Notes: a model not told the origin generated them from the sequence alone. A DNA stretch of 18,831 bases from Aromatoleum sp. (GCA_010365205.1 JAAFGU010000012.1:1-18831); one strand, 5' to 3'. Shown: positions 7,718-16,296, counted from the first letter of the stretch. Numbers and translations: made by a program.

Positions 7718-8896
7718 TCAAACGACTTCGAATAGCCCGGCGGCGCCCATCCCGCCGCCAATGCACATCGTGACGACGACGAATTTGACTCCGCGCCGAC
7801 GCCCTTCGATCAGCGCATGGCCGGTGAGCCGGGCGCCGGACACGCCGTACGGATGGCCCACTGCAATCGCCCCGCCGTTGACGTTCAGCAACTCGTTCGG
7901 AATGCCGAGCTCGTCGCGCGAATAGATCACCTGGACCGCGAACGCCTCGTTCAACTCCCACAACCCGATGTCGCCGATCTTCTTGCCGGTCCGCGCGAGC
8001 AGTTTGCGCACCGCAAACACCGGGCCGATCCCCATTTCATCGGGCTCGCAACCGGCAACCGCGAAGCCGCGAAAAATGCCAATCGGCACGAGACCGCGCT
8101 TCGCCGCTGCCGCGTCGCTCATCACGACGCAAGCCGCGGCGCCATCGGAAAACTGGCTCGCGTTGCCTGCCGCGATCGTTCCGCCGGGCATCGCAGGTTT
8201 GATCTTGGCGACGCCTTCGCAGGTCGTGTCGGGGCGTATGCCTTCGTCGGCAGCCAGCGTCACTTCCTTGGTGAAAATGCGTGACGTTTCCTTGTCCGCG
8301 ACGCCCATCGTTACGGTGATTGGAACGATTTCGTCGTCGAATTTTCGGGCCGCGACCGCCGCCGCGGCGCGCTGCTGGCTCTGCACCCCGTATTCGTCCT
8401 GCGGTTCACGCGGGATGTGATAGCGGCGGGCGACGGTTTCGGCCGTCTCCAGCATCGTCCAGTAGATCTCCGGCTTGTGCCGCACCAGCCACGTCTCGTG
8501 GTGCATGTGCTTGTTCAATTCGTTCTGCACGCACGAGAGCGACTCGACGCCGCCGGCGACGATCGCGTCGCCCTCTCCCGTCATGATCCGTTGCGCGGCC
8601 CATGCAATGGTCTGCAGCCCGGACGAGCAGAAGCGGTTGACCGTCGCACCCGGCACCGTCACCGGACATCCGGCGCGCAGCGCGATCTGCCGCGCGATAT
8701 TCCCGCCCGTTGCCCCTTCGGGTAACGCGCAGCCGATGAGGACATCGTCGACTTCTGCCGGATCGAGCTTCGCGCGCGCGATCGCATGCTTGACCGCGTG
8801 ACCGCCCAGCGTGGCGCCGTGCGTCATGTTGAAGGCGCCGCGCCAGGATTTGGCCAGCGCGGTCCGCGCGGTTGAAACGATGACTGCGTCGATCAT
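7718..8896 (-). CDS. Acetyl-CoA C-acyltransferase (thiolase), PimB-like
   Basis: A 392-residue thiolase that cleaves 3-oxoacyl-CoA with CoA to give acetyl-CoA and a shortened acyl-CoA (degradative direction expected from context). Active-site residues are present: nucleophile C90 in VNRFCSSGLQ, H348 in GGAIAVGHPYGVSGAR, and C378 in TMCIGGGMG, together with the ELNEAFAVQ loop. The GHPYGVSG motif differs slightly from the common GHPIGASG. Length and motifs fit a tetrameric degradative thiolase such as PimB, FadA or PcaF. It is the last gene of the minus-strand transport/catabolism operon, 171 bp after the hydratase/dehydrogenase gene, with a hairpin in the gap. Confidence 0.93.
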   Translation of the reverse strand: MIDAVIVSTARTALAKSWRGAFNMTHGATLGGHAVKHAIARAKLDPAEVDDVLIGCALPEGATGGNIARQIALRAGCPVTVPGATVNRFCSSGLQTIAWAAQRIMTGEGDAIVAGGVESLSCVQNELNKHMHHETWLVRHKPEIYWTMLETAETVARRYHIPREPQDEYGVQSQQRAAAAVAARKFDDEIVPITVTMGVADKETSRIFTKEVTLAADEGIRPDTTCEGVAKIKPAMPGGTIAAGNASQFSDGAAACVVMSDAAAAKRGLVPIGIFRGFAVAGCEPDEMGIGPVFAVRKLLARTGKKIGDIGLWELNEAFAVQVIYSRDELGIPNELLNVNGGAIAVGHPYGVSGARLTGHALIEGRRRGVKFVVVTMCIGGGMGAAGLFEVV

Positions 8897-9025
8897 GGTG
8901 AAACGCTCCGATATAGCTGCGCCGAATCGGACTTCGCCAACCTTGAGGCACGCGCGAGCGCGGCGCCAGGATACCCGTCAGGCAGAAGCCCAACTTCCCC
9001 AGCCGCCCCCGATAACCGAGGCCTC

Positions 9026-9060
9026 CCGGTCACTTGTGGGCTCGGCTTCGGCCCGACCGG
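9026..9060 (-). repeat. Intercistronic hairpin between hydratase/dehydrogenase and thiolase genes
   Basis: Outer arms CCGGTC (9026-9031) and GACCGG (9055-9060) enclose inner arms GGGC (9038-9041) and GCCC (9051-9054) around a nine-base loop. This gives a two-tier stem-loop in the transcript just after the 9068 stop. There is no T run after it on the minus strand, so it is not a classical terminator. It could be an attenuator, an RNA-processing or stability element, or a REP-like repeat. Confidence 0.4.
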
Positions 9061-9067
9061 TCCGTTG

Positions 9068-11209
9068 TCAGGGTAGAGCCCGACCTGCAAGCTGACTGGA
9101 AACCTGTTCATTGAACGTCCTGCCTTCCTCTGCGAGCTTCGCCAGCAGCGGCGCCGGCTGCCAGAACGCCACGTCGCCGCGCGGATCGCATGCGAACTCC
9201 TGCATGCGGCGCACGACGTTGTACAGCCCGAGCATGTCGGCGTAGAACATCGGGCCGCCGCGAAACCGCGGAAATCCGTAACCGGTGAGATAGACGACGT
9301 CGATGTCGGACGCGCGCAACGCAATGCCCTCGTCGAGGATCCGCGCCGCTTCGTTGACCAGCGCGAGAATACAGCGATCGACAATCTCGCTGTCGGCGAT
9401 CGTGCGCGGCGTGCTGCCGATTTCCCGGCGGTAGTCGGCGATCATTGCATCCACGACGGGATCGGCGATGGCATCGCGCCGCCCGGATTCGTAGCGATAC
9501 CAGCCGGCGCCGGTCTTCTGCCCGAAGCGGCCGCGCTCGCACAGGCGATCGGCGATGTGCGAGTACACGACGTTCGGCTTTTCGACGTAGCGGCGTTGCC
9601 GGATGCGCCAGCCGACGTCGTTGCCGGCCAGATCGCTCATGCGGAACGGCCCCATTGCCATCCCGAACTTTTCCAGCGCCTCGTCCACCTCCACCGGGGA
9701 CGCGCCCCATTCGAGCAGAAACATCGCCTGCCTCAGATAGTGCTCGATCATCCGGTTGCCGATGAAGCCGTCGCACACACCGGCCACCACCGCGGTCTTC
9801 CCGATGCGCTTCGCGAGTTGCATCACGGTGACCAGCACGTCGTCGCCCGTCGCGGCACCGCGGACGATCTCCAGCAGTTTCATCACGTTCGCCGGACTGA
9901 AAAAATGCAGGCCGACAACGTCCCGCGGCCTGCGGGTCGCGGCCGCGATCCGGTTCACGTCGAGGGTCGACGTATTGGTCGCCAGGATAGCGCCGGGCTT
10001 CATCGCGTCGTCGAGCGCCGCGAAGACTTTCTGCTTGATCTCCATGTCTTCGAACACCGCCTCGATGACGAGATCGGCGGTGCGCAGATCGTCGTAGCTC
10101 AGCGTCGGGCGCAGCAGCGACATGTTTTGCGCGAGCTTGGCCTGCGTGAGCTTGCCCTTTTTCTTTGAATTTTCGTAGTTATTCCGAATGGTTCCGACGC
10201 CCTTTTCCAGCGCCTGCGCGTTCATTTCCAGCAGGACCACCGGCAGGCCCGCATTCAGAAAGTTCATGGCAATGCCGCCACCCATCGTGCCTGCACCGAT
10301 GACGGCGACGCGCTCGATCCTGCGCGGCGCCGTCGCTTGCGGTATCCCCGGAATCCGCGCTGCCGCCCGTTCGGCGAAAAACGCGTGGCGCAACGCACGC
10401 GACTCCGGTGTCTGCATCAACTGCAGGAAGTACTGGCGCTCGACCCTGAGGCCGTCCTCGAACGGCATGCTGACGGCTGCCGCCACCGCGTCGACGCATT
10501 TGCACGGCGCGGGGAAGTTCCTGGCGACGCCTCCGAGCGTGCTGCGGGCGAACTGGAAATAGGCTTCGGCACCAGGATAGTCGATTGCGATGTCGCGCAG
10601 GCGTTTGCGCGGGCGACTTTCCGCCACGATAGCGCGCGCCAGTCCGAGGGCAGCCTCCAGTAAATCGGCGTCCACGACCGCGTCGAACAACGCGGTTCCG
10701 CCCAGTTGCCGCGCCGGCACGCTGGCGCCGGAGACGATCATGTTCAATGCCGTTTCCACGCCCACCGCCCGCGGCAGGCGCTGGGTGCCGCCTGCGCCCG
10801 GGAGCAGACCGAGCTTCACCTCGGGCAATGCGATGCTGGCGCTGGATTCCGCGATGCGGTAGTGACAGCCCAACGCAAGTTCCAACCCGCCGCCCATGCA
10901 GACGCCGCCGATCGCGGCAACCACCGGCTTGCCGCTTGCCTCGACTATCCGGATGACCGTGTGCAGCGTCGGCTCCGAAGATGCTCCGGTTGTGCCGAAT
11001 TCGCGAATATCGGCACCGCCGGAGAACATCTTGCCGGCACCGATGATCACGATTGCGGCGCAGGCGGGATCCGCGTTCGCGCGGTCGACACCGGCGACGA
11101 CGTCGCTGCGGGTCGCATGCCCAAGCCCGTTGACCGGCGGATTGTCGACGGTGATCACCGCGATCGGTCCGTAAAGGTCGTAGCGGGCGCTAATGGCGGT
11201 GGCTCCCAT
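9068..11209 (-). CDS. Fused enoyl-CoA hydratase / 3-hydroxyacyl-CoA dehydrogenase, PimF/FadB-like
   Basis: A 713-residue bifunctional beta-oxidation enzyme, close to the FadB length. The N-terminal crotonase domain (about 1-190) has the oxyanion-hole segment FSGGADIREF and both catalytic glutamates, E110 in CMGGGLELAL and E130 in ALPEVKLGLLPGAGG. The dehydrogenase part starts at about 298 with VAVIGAGTMGGGIAMNFLNAG (NAD-binding GxGxxG at 305-310). Its catalytic H435 lies in VVGLHFFSPANVMKLLEIV, and a C-terminal helical domain follows, ending around 690. It hydrates 2-enoyl-CoA and then oxidises the 3-hydroxy product with NAD. It sits in the operon between livF (63 bp upstream) and the thiolase. 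The enzyme set and neighbours suggest PimF rather than the general fatty-acid FadB, but the substrate range is inferred. Confidence 0.92.
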   Translation of the reverse strand: MGATAISARYDLYGPIAVITVDNPPVNGLGHATRSDVVAGVDRANADPACAAIVIIGAGKMFSGGADIREFGTTGASSEPTLHTVIRIVEASGKPVVAAIGGVCMGGGLELALGCHYRIAESSASIALPEVKLGLLPGAGGTQRLPRAVGVETALNMIVSGASVPARQLGGTALFDAVVDADLLEAALGLARAIVAESRPRKRLRDIAIDYPGAEAYFQFARSTLGGVARNFPAPCKCVDAVAAAVSMPFEDGLRVERQYFLQLMQTPESRALRHAFFAERAAARIPGIPQATAPRRIERVAVIGAGTMGGGIAMNFLNAGLPVVLLEMNAQALEKGVGTIRNNYENSKKKGKLTQAKLAQNMSLLRPTLSYDDLRTADLVIEAVFEDMEIKQKVFAALDDAMKPGAILATNTSTLDVNRIAAATRRPRDVVGLHFFSPANVMKLLEIVRGAATGDDVLVTVMQLAKRIGKTAVVAGVCDGFIGNRMIEHYLRQAMFLLEWGASPVEVDEALEKFGMAMGPFRMSDLAGNDVGWRIRQRRYVEKPNVVYSHIADRLCERGRFGQKTGAGWYRYESGRRDAIADPVVDAMIADYRREIGSTPRTIADSEIVDRCILALVNEAARILDEGIALRASDIDVVYLTGYGFPRFRGGPMFYADMLGLYNVVRRMQEFACDPRGDVAFWQPAPLLAKLAEEGRTFNEQVSSQLAGRALP

Positions 11210-11272
11210 CCAGGTGATGATCCGAGTGAAGTTGCCGGTAAAACGACCGTCGTCCCGGCGCAGGCAAGCCGT

Positions 11273-11968
11273 TCATACTTCGAGCCACTCCCTGCGCACC
11301 GCGTGATTGTCGCGCAGTTCCGCTGCGGTGCCCTCGAACACGATACGGCCCTGCCCCATGACGTACAGCCGATGCGATATGGCGAGCGCGATCGTCAGTT
11401 TCTGCTCGATCAGCAGGATGGCGATGCCGCGCCCGGCGATCTTCTCCAGCAGACCGCGGACGAGTTCCACCATCATCGGCGCAAGGCCCTCGGTCGGCTC
11501 GTCGACCATGATCAGCGCGGGATCTCCCATCAGCGTCCGGCAGATCGTCAGCATCTGCTGCTCGCCGCCGGACAAGACGCCGCCCGGCGCGTCGATTTGG
11601 TTGCGCAACACGGGGAACAGCGCGAACATGTCGTCGAGAGACCAGAGTCCCTGTGCCCGGGTCGATTTCATGCCGAGCAGCAGATTTTCGCGCACGGTCA
11701 GCGCAGGAAAGATTTCGCGATCCTCCGGGACGTAGCCCAGGCCTCTGCGAGCGATCTCGTGCGGCTTCAATCCGTCGATACGCTCACCGCGGAAGCGGAT
11801 GGAGCCAACCGACGCCACCTGCCCCATGATTGTCTTCACCGCCGTTGAGCGGCCGGCGCCGTTGCGCCCCAGAAGGCTGACAATCTCGCCCGTGCCGACG
11901 CGAAGCGAGATGCCCTGCAAGATATGGCTCTTGCCGTAGTAGGAATGCAGGTCGGCGACCTCAAGCAT
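11273..11968 (-). CDS. livF: Liv-type ABC transporter ATPase LivF, with Arg in Walker A
   Basis: A 231-residue ABC ATPase of the high-affinity branched-chain amino acid (HAAT) importer family, cytoplasmic partner of LivG. The start MLEVADLHSYYG at 11968 fits the family; the upstream extension to 12037 lies in livG and is antisense-like. The signature LSGGEQQML (132-140) and Walker B ALIMVDEPTEG (151-161) are intact, and the LLIEQ segment in place of an H-loop His is normal for LivF. The Walker A is GRNGAGRST, with R40 where nearly all ABC ATPases have Lys. The codon is CGC, so this is not a single-base slip from AAG or AAA. The start overlaps the livG stop by 8 bp. The transported ligand is not necessarily an amino acid. 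Confidence 0.9.
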   Translation of the reverse strand: MLEVADLHSYYGKSHILQGISLRVGTGEIVSLLGRNGAGRSTAVKTIMGQVASVGSIRFRGERIDGLKPHEIARRGLGYVPEDREIFPALTVRENLLLGMKSTRAQGLWSLDDMFALFPVLRNQIDAPGGVLSGGEQQMLTICRTLMGDPALIMVDEPTEGLAPMMVELVRGLLEKIAGRGIAILLIEQKLTIALAISHRLYVMGQGRIVFEGTAAELRDNHAVRREWLEV

Positions 11969-12716
11969 GCGCCATGCCGAGGTAGGCGATCCGGACGGCT
12001 GCGTTGTCGCGAATGCGCGCCGGAGCATCCGTTGCAATGACCTTGCCGTAGACGAGCACCGAAATCCGGTCGGCCAGATCGAACACGACGCTCATGTCAT
12101 GCTCGACCATGATCAGCGTGCGGCCCTCCGTCAACACGCGGATCAGCGCGACCGCGTGATCGGCTTCGCCGCGGCTCATGCCCGCGGTGGGTTCGTCGAG
12201 CAGGAGGACACTCGCGTCGCCCGCGATCGTAATGCCGATTTCGAGTGCGCGCTGCTCGGCGTAGGTGAGCACACCGGCGAGCGTGTCGCGCCGCGCCGTC
12301 AAGCCGATCCGTTCCAGCGTACGCTCGGCCACTTCGCGCGCATCGCGCAGCTTGTCGGTGTTCCGCCAGAAGTTGTATCGATACCCTAGCGACCACAGCA
12401 CGCTGCAGCGAATGTTCTCGAAGACGGTGAGGCGCGGAAAGATGTTGGTGACCTGAAAGCTGCGAGCCAATCCCCGGCGATTGATCGCGAACGGCGACGC
12501 GCCCGCGATTTCCGCGCCATTCAACCGTATCGAACCTCGGGTCGGCGCGAAGCGACCGCTGATGAGATTGAACAGCGTCGACTTGCCGGCGCCGTTGGGA
12601 CCGATGATCGCGTGACGCTCGCCCCGCGCTATGTCCAGCGAGACGCCACGAATGATCGGCGTCACGCCAAAGCGCAATTCGACGTTTTCGAGTTGCAATG
12701 CGTCTTTCGCCATCAT
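11961..12716 (-). CDS. livG: Liv-type ABC transporter ATPase LivG
   Basis: A 251-residue ABC ATPase. The start is the ATG at 12716, overlapping the livM stop as ATGA; a second Met codon follows directly at 12713. Walker A GPNGAGKST (39-47, K45) and Walker B LLLDEPTAG (171-179) are standard, and the H-loop His is H206 in MVEHDM. The signature is LTYAEQRALEI (150-160), with Ala where canonical LSGGQ has Gly, a variant I associate with this LivG subgroup. The long frame reaching upstream to 13955 is chance read-through antisense of livM and should not be read as a fusion. It forms an ATPase pair with LivF in the predicted importer. Confidence 0.92.
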   Translation of the reverse strand: MMAKDALQLENVELRFGVTPIIRGVSLDIARGERHAIIGPNGAGKSTLFNLISGRFAPTRGSIRLNGAEIAGASPFAINRRGLARSFQVTNIFPRLTVFENIRCSVLWSLGYRYNFWRNTDKLRDAREVAERTLERIGLTARRDTLAGVLTYAEQRALEIGITIAGDASVLLLDEPTAGMSRGEADHAVALIRVLTEGRTLIMVEHDMSVVFDLADRISVLVYGKVIATDAPARIRDNAAVRIAYLGMAHA

Positions 12717-14011
12717 CGCAGGACCGCTTCGGCGCTGGCACGATTCCACGCCGCCGCGACCAGGCGCCATGTCGCGCGAAAGCCGCCAAAGCCCGTGACG
12801 AGCATCGTGGCGGCGACGATCCACGGCCATGGCGAGGCGGCATCGACCGTCGTCCACAGCAGCCGTATTTTTGTCCCGAGTTCCGGTTGCGTCGCGAGGC
12901 GGTAGCTCATCTCGATCAGGACCACGGCGCCGACCGCCATGATCGTCGCCGGCGCCAGCGCGATCGCGTAAGCCGCGAGCACGGCGGGAAATGCGCGCGT
13001 TCGGACGATGGCTCGATGCATCAGGATGAGGCCGGCAAGCCCCGCCGGTGCATACAGGACGACGACGATGAAAAACAGGCCCAGGTACAGGAGCCACGCC
13101 GACGTATGGCTGCTCAGGCCGGTTTGCAGCCAGGTGAGCGTGATCGCGCCGAGCACGGGCCCGACGAAATGGCCGGCGCCACCAATGTAGGCCATGATCA
13201 GCACGGTGCCCGAGCGTTGCGCGCTTACGGCATCCGCCGAAACGATTTCGTAGTTGATCGCATGCAGTCCGCCGGCGAGGCCCGCGAACATTCCGGCAAC
13301 CGCGAAAGCGATGAAACGCACGCGGCGCGTGCTGTAGCCGATGAACTCCGCGCGCTCCGGATTGTCGCGCACCGCGCTGCATATGCGGCCGACCGGAGTG
13401 CGCGCGAACGCATGCATGAGCACGGCCGCAATCATCGCCCACGTCGCAATCGCGTAGTAAACCTCGAGCTGCGAAGCGAAATTCAGCCCGAAAAGCGCCG
13501 GCGCACGCGTGCGGCTGGCCGTAATGCCTTCCTCGCCGCCGAAGATGCCGGGCAGCATGAATGTTGCGGCGTAGACGAGTTCGCCGACGCCGAGCGTGAT
13601 CAACGCGAAAATCGTTCCGGCCTTCTTCGTCGTGACCGCGCCCAGTACGGCTCCGAAAAGCAGCCCGCCCGCCGCGCCGGCGAGCGGGACCAGGAAGACG
13701 GGCACCGGCAGACCATGATTGATCGCGCGCATGAAATGGATCGCGGCGTAGCCGCCAAGGCCGAAATACACTGCGTGACCGAACGACAGCAATCCCGTCT
13801 GTCCGAAGAGAACGTTGAAGGAAAGCGCGAATACCGCGGCGATACCCATCTGACTCAGCAGCGAGCGGCCATAGTCCGAATGGAGGCCCGGCACGTGGGG
13901 AAGGATCAGCAGCAGCGCGGCGGTTGCCAGCCAGAACCCATTCCGTGATGCCCATGCCGCCGGCCCGCCTGCGAACGCGGGCCGCCGTCCCGCGATGATC
14001 GATTCCGTCAT
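12713..14011 (-). CDS. livM: Liv-type ABC transporter permease LivM, with C-terminal extension
   Basis: A 432-residue polytopic inner-membrane permease. The LivM core covers about residues 25-332, with typical segments FALSFNVLFGQTGLLSFGHA and MAYIGGAGHFVGPVLGAI. The ATPase-contact loop is GRICSAVRDNPERAEFIGYS (209-228). Most LivM proteins end near ILMHRAIV (329-336). Here about 95 further residues follow, with two more hydrophobic segments (about 341-368 and 395-412) and an amphipathic tail. It overlaps livG downstream and livH upstream by ATGA junctions, so stoichiometric coupled translation is expected. It is one half of the transmembrane channel with LivH. Confidence 0.92.
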   Translation of the reverse strand: MTESIIAGRRPAFAGGPAAWASRNGFWLATAALLLILPHVPGLHSDYGRSLLSQMGIAAVFALSFNVLFGQTGLLSFGHAVYFGLGGYAAIHFMRAINHGLPVPVFLVPLAGAAGGLLFGAVLGAVTTKKAGTIFALITLGVGELVYAATFMLPGIFGGEEGITASRTRAPALFGLNFASQLEVYYAIATWAMIAAVLMHAFARTPVGRICSAVRDNPERAEFIGYSTRRVRFIAFAVAGMFAGLAGGLHAINYEIVSADAVSAQRSGTVLIMAYIGGAGHFVGPVLGAITLTWLQTGLSSHTSAWLLYLGLFFIVVVLYAPAGLAGLILMHRAIVRTRAFPAVLAAYAIALAPATIMAVGAVVLIEMSYRLATQPELGTKIRLLWTTVDAASPWPWIVAATMLVTGFGGFRATWRLVAAAWNRASAEAVLR

Positions 14012-14958
14012 ACGTCGCGCGTCCCGAGCAGTCCGCGCGGGCGCACGATGAGCACCAGGACGAGCAGCACGTAAGGAACGATGGGTGCGGCGGTCGCGAC
14101 CTTGATCGAACAGAGTTCGTAGAATGGCGATGCGCGCGTCAACGCGACCCCGAGCATCCGCAACATATCGAGCGGCGAATAGTCGATCGCCACGGCAAAG
14201 GTCTGCAGGATGCCGATCAGCATCGAGGCGATCAGCGCGCCGGACAGCGAGCCCAGGCCGCCAACGACAACGACGACGAAAACGATGGGCCCCATCACGT
14301 GAGCGAGCGTCGGTTGCGTCAGCAGCATCAAGCCACCGATCACTCCAGCAAGCCCCGCCAATGCGCTGCCGATAGCAAAGACCAGCACGAACACGCCCGG
14401 CACATCGTGACCGAGCGCGCTCACCATCTGCGGGTGCGTCAACGCCGCCTGGATGACAAGGCCAAGCCGCGTTTTTTTGAGGGCAAGATACAAAAAGACG
14501 AACATGGTGACCGAAATCGCCATCATCAGCCCCTTGTATGCGGGGAACGTGCTGCCGAAAACCTGGAACAGCGGAAAATCGATGACGGCCGGAATCGCGT
14601 TCCCGACCGCGTTACGGCCCCAGATCATCGTGACCATTTCCTCGATCACGTACGCAAGGCCGAAAGTGAACAGGATCTCGGCGACGTGTCCGCTCCGGTG
14701 GACGCGGCGCAGGCCGTAGCGCTCGATCGCGGCGCCCGCCAACCCGCACAGCAGCGGCGCGATCACGAGTGCGGGCCAAAAGCCGACCCAGCGGCCGAAC
14801 TGATACGAAAAATACGCGCCGAGCATGAACACGCTTGCATGCGCGAAGTTGAGGACGCCCATCATGCTGAAAATCAGCGTCAGGCCACTCGTAAGCATGA
14901 ACAGCAGCAGTCCGTAGACAACGCCGTTCAGAAGCGAGACGGTCGCGAGTTCGAGCAC
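14008..14958 (-). CDS. livH: Liv-type ABC transporter permease LivH
   Basis: A 316-residue inner-membrane permease with about eight hydrophobic segments. The opening LLNGVVYGLLLFMLTSGLTL, the segment GVLNFAHASVFMLGAYFSY and the late GLGSLSGALIASMLIG are family hallmarks. The start is a GTG at 14958 (MLELATVSLL) with only AAGG close by as ribosome binding sequence. Between residues about 249 and 290 there is a longer loop than usual (SPLDMLRMLGVALTRASPFY) before the last helix. The ATGA overlap with livM supports co-translation. The 105-bp gap to the binding-protein gene upstream holds an inverted-repeat element. Confidence 0.92.
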   Translation of the reverse strand: MLELATVSLLNGVVYGLLLFMLTSGLTLIFSMMGVLNFAHASVFMLGAYFSYQFGRWVGFWPALVIAPLLCGLAGAAIERYGLRRVHRSGHVAEILFTFGLAYVIEEMVTMIWGRNAVGNAIPAVIDFPLFQVFGSTFPAYKGLMMAISVTMFVFLYLALKKTRLGLVIQAALTHPQMVSALGHDVPGVFVLVFAIGSALAGLAGVIGGLMLLTQPTLAHVMGPIVFVVVVVGGLGSLSGALIASMLIGILQTFAVAIDYSPLDMLRMLGVALTRASPFYELCSIKVATAAPIVPYVLLVLVLIVRPRGLLGTRDV

Positions 14959-14976
14959 CTTGTACGCCGCCTCGAT

Positions 14977-15047
14977 TTCATCGTCCCCGCGGGAGCGGGA
15001 ACCGTTTTTCGCGCAACGCTGAATTCCCGCACCTGCGGGAATGACAA
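14977..15047. repeat. dRS3-like inverted repeat pair (possible MITE/REP-type element)
   Basis: At 15023-15042 lies ATTCCCGCACCTGCGGGAAT, a perfect 9-bp inverted repeat that fits the neisserial dRS3 pattern ATTCCC-N8-GGGAAT. At 14983-15002 is a degenerate copy with matching arms (GTCCCC...GGGAAC). The two copies are in opposite orientation, separated by 20 bp. The outer flanks TTTCAT (left) and ATGACAAA (right) are themselves roughly inverted, giving an element of about 70 bp with terminal repeats. It lies between the binding-protein and livH genes, so it would be transcribed as two hairpins. Confidence 0.7.
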
Positions 15048-15063
15048 ACCGGGCGCTGCAACC

Positions 15064-16296
15064 TCAGCGCGGTCGCTCCATCTTGCACGACGTCGGGAGC
15101 GACGTCGCCTTTCCCTCGATCTTCGCGTCGGTCCTCCAGCCGAGGCCGGTTTCTTCGCTGTCGTACTTCACGTTCTTCGACAACGTCGAGACGTAGAGCG
15201 GTTGCAGGATCTGGTGATTGTCCGCACGCATTTCGACCTCCCCGAGCGCCGTCGAAAGCTTCATGCCTTCGAGCGCCTTCGCGATCTTCACCGGGTCGTT
15301 CGACTGCGCTTTCCTTGCAGCCGCGGCGAACATCTCCCACATCGTCTTGGCGCGCCAGTACGCGTACTCGTTCTCCTTGCCGGGGAAGCGCTTGCCGAAA
15401 GCCGCGACCGAAGCGTCGAGCTCCGGGGCGGCGTTGCGATGCCATTCCGACACCTGTATCAACGTGTCGACGCCGGCCTCGCCGATCGTCGTCACCGCCC
15501 CGGGGGCGCCGCCGTAGTACGTTTCCCACACCACCTTCAGGCCGGCGTCCTTGCCCGCCTTGATGAGGAGCACCATGTCGTTGCTCCAGTTGCCGGTGAT
15601 GACGGCGTCCGCGCCGGAAGCCTTGATCTTCGCGACGTAGGGCGAGAAGTCGTTCACTTTCTGCAACGGGTGCAATTCGTCACCGACGATCTTGATGTCG
15701 GCGCGCTTCTCCGCCAGCATCTTGTTCGCAGCCGCGGCCACCGCCTTGCCGAACGAGTAATCCTGGTTGATCAGGTACACCCGCTTGATCTTCGAATCCT
15801 TCGCGATCACGTCGGTCATCGCTGCCATTTTCATATCGGCGTCGGCGTCGAAGCGGAAATGCCAGAAATTGCATTTTTCGTTGGTCAGCGCGGGATCGAC
15901 GGCGGCGTAGTTCAGGAAGATCACTTCCTTCCCGGGATTGCGCTCGTTGTGCTTCTGCACGGCCTCCGTGATGGCCAGGGCGACGGAACTGCCGTTCCCC
16001 TGCACGATGAAACGGGCACCTTCATCGACCGCTTTCTTGAGTTGGATCAGTGATTCCTGCGGATTGACCTTGTTGTCGAACGACAACAGTTCGAGCTTTT
16101 CGCCGTTCAGCCCGCCTGCCGCGTTGATTGTGTCGATGTAGAACTGGTGCGTTTTCTGCGCCAGAATGCCGGTGCTTGCGCCGCCACCGGAAAGGGGATC
16201 GATGAACGCAATCTTGACGTCTGCAGCCGCGGATCCGGCGAGGAGTGCGACGGTGAAGCCCAGTCCTGCGATGCTGCGCGTGCGTCCTCCGCTCAT
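15064..16296 (-). CDS. Periplasmic substrate-binding protein of the Liv-type ABC importer
   Basis: A 410-residue type I periplasmic binding protein (LivK/HAAT family). An N-terminal signal peptide is clear: basic SGGRTR, hydrophobic core to residue 22, and a cleavage site SAAA|DVK after about A25. There is no lipobox Cys. The mature protein starts VKIAFIDPLSGGGASTG, the usual first strand of the fold, and contains GNGSSVALAITEAV and RVYLINQDYSFGKAV as in homologues. It delivers ligand to LivHM. AGGAGG lies four bases before the ATG. It leads the seven-gene minus-strand operon and is divergent from an acyl-CoA ligase. Context makes a carboxylic acid (aromatic, alicyclic or dicarboxylic) a better guess than a branched-chain amino acid. 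Confidence 0.92.
   Translation of the reverse strand: MSGGRTRSIAGLGFTVALLAGSAAADVKIAFIDPLSGGGASTGILAQKTHQFYIDTINAAGGLNGEKLELLSFDNKVNPQESLIQLKKAVDEGARFIVQGNGSSVALAITEAVQKHNERNPGKEVIFLNYAAVDPALTNEKCNFWHFRFDADADMKMAAMTDVIAKDSKIKRVYLINQDYSFGKAVAAAANKMLAEKRADIKIVGDELHPLQKVNDFSPYVAKIKASGADAVITGNWSNDMVLLIKAGKDAGLKVVWETYYGGAPGAVTTIGEAGVDTLIQVSEWHRNAAPELDASVAAFGKRFPGKENEYAYWRAKTMWEMFAAAARKAQSNDPVKIAKALEGMKLSTALGEVEMRADNHQILQPLYVSTLSKNVKYDSEETGLGWRTDAKIEGKATSLPTSCKMERPR

Noticed and set aside
12698..13948. 416-codon plus-strand ORF opposite livM
   Set aside because: Arg/Asp/Gln-rich low-complexity translation, antisense to a clear permease; no start signal or domain.
12717..13955. Minus-strand frame upstream of livG suggesting a 664-residue fusion protein
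   Set aside because: Only the last 251 codons are LivG-like. The upstream part overlaps livM in another frame and looks random, and the ATGA junction gives a natural LivG start.
14299..16053. 584-codon plus-strand ORF opposite the livH and binding-protein genes
   Set aside because: Its translation is rich in Arg, His, Gln and Asp without family motifs, and it lies antisense to two well-supported transporter genes; it is a GC-rich shadow frame.
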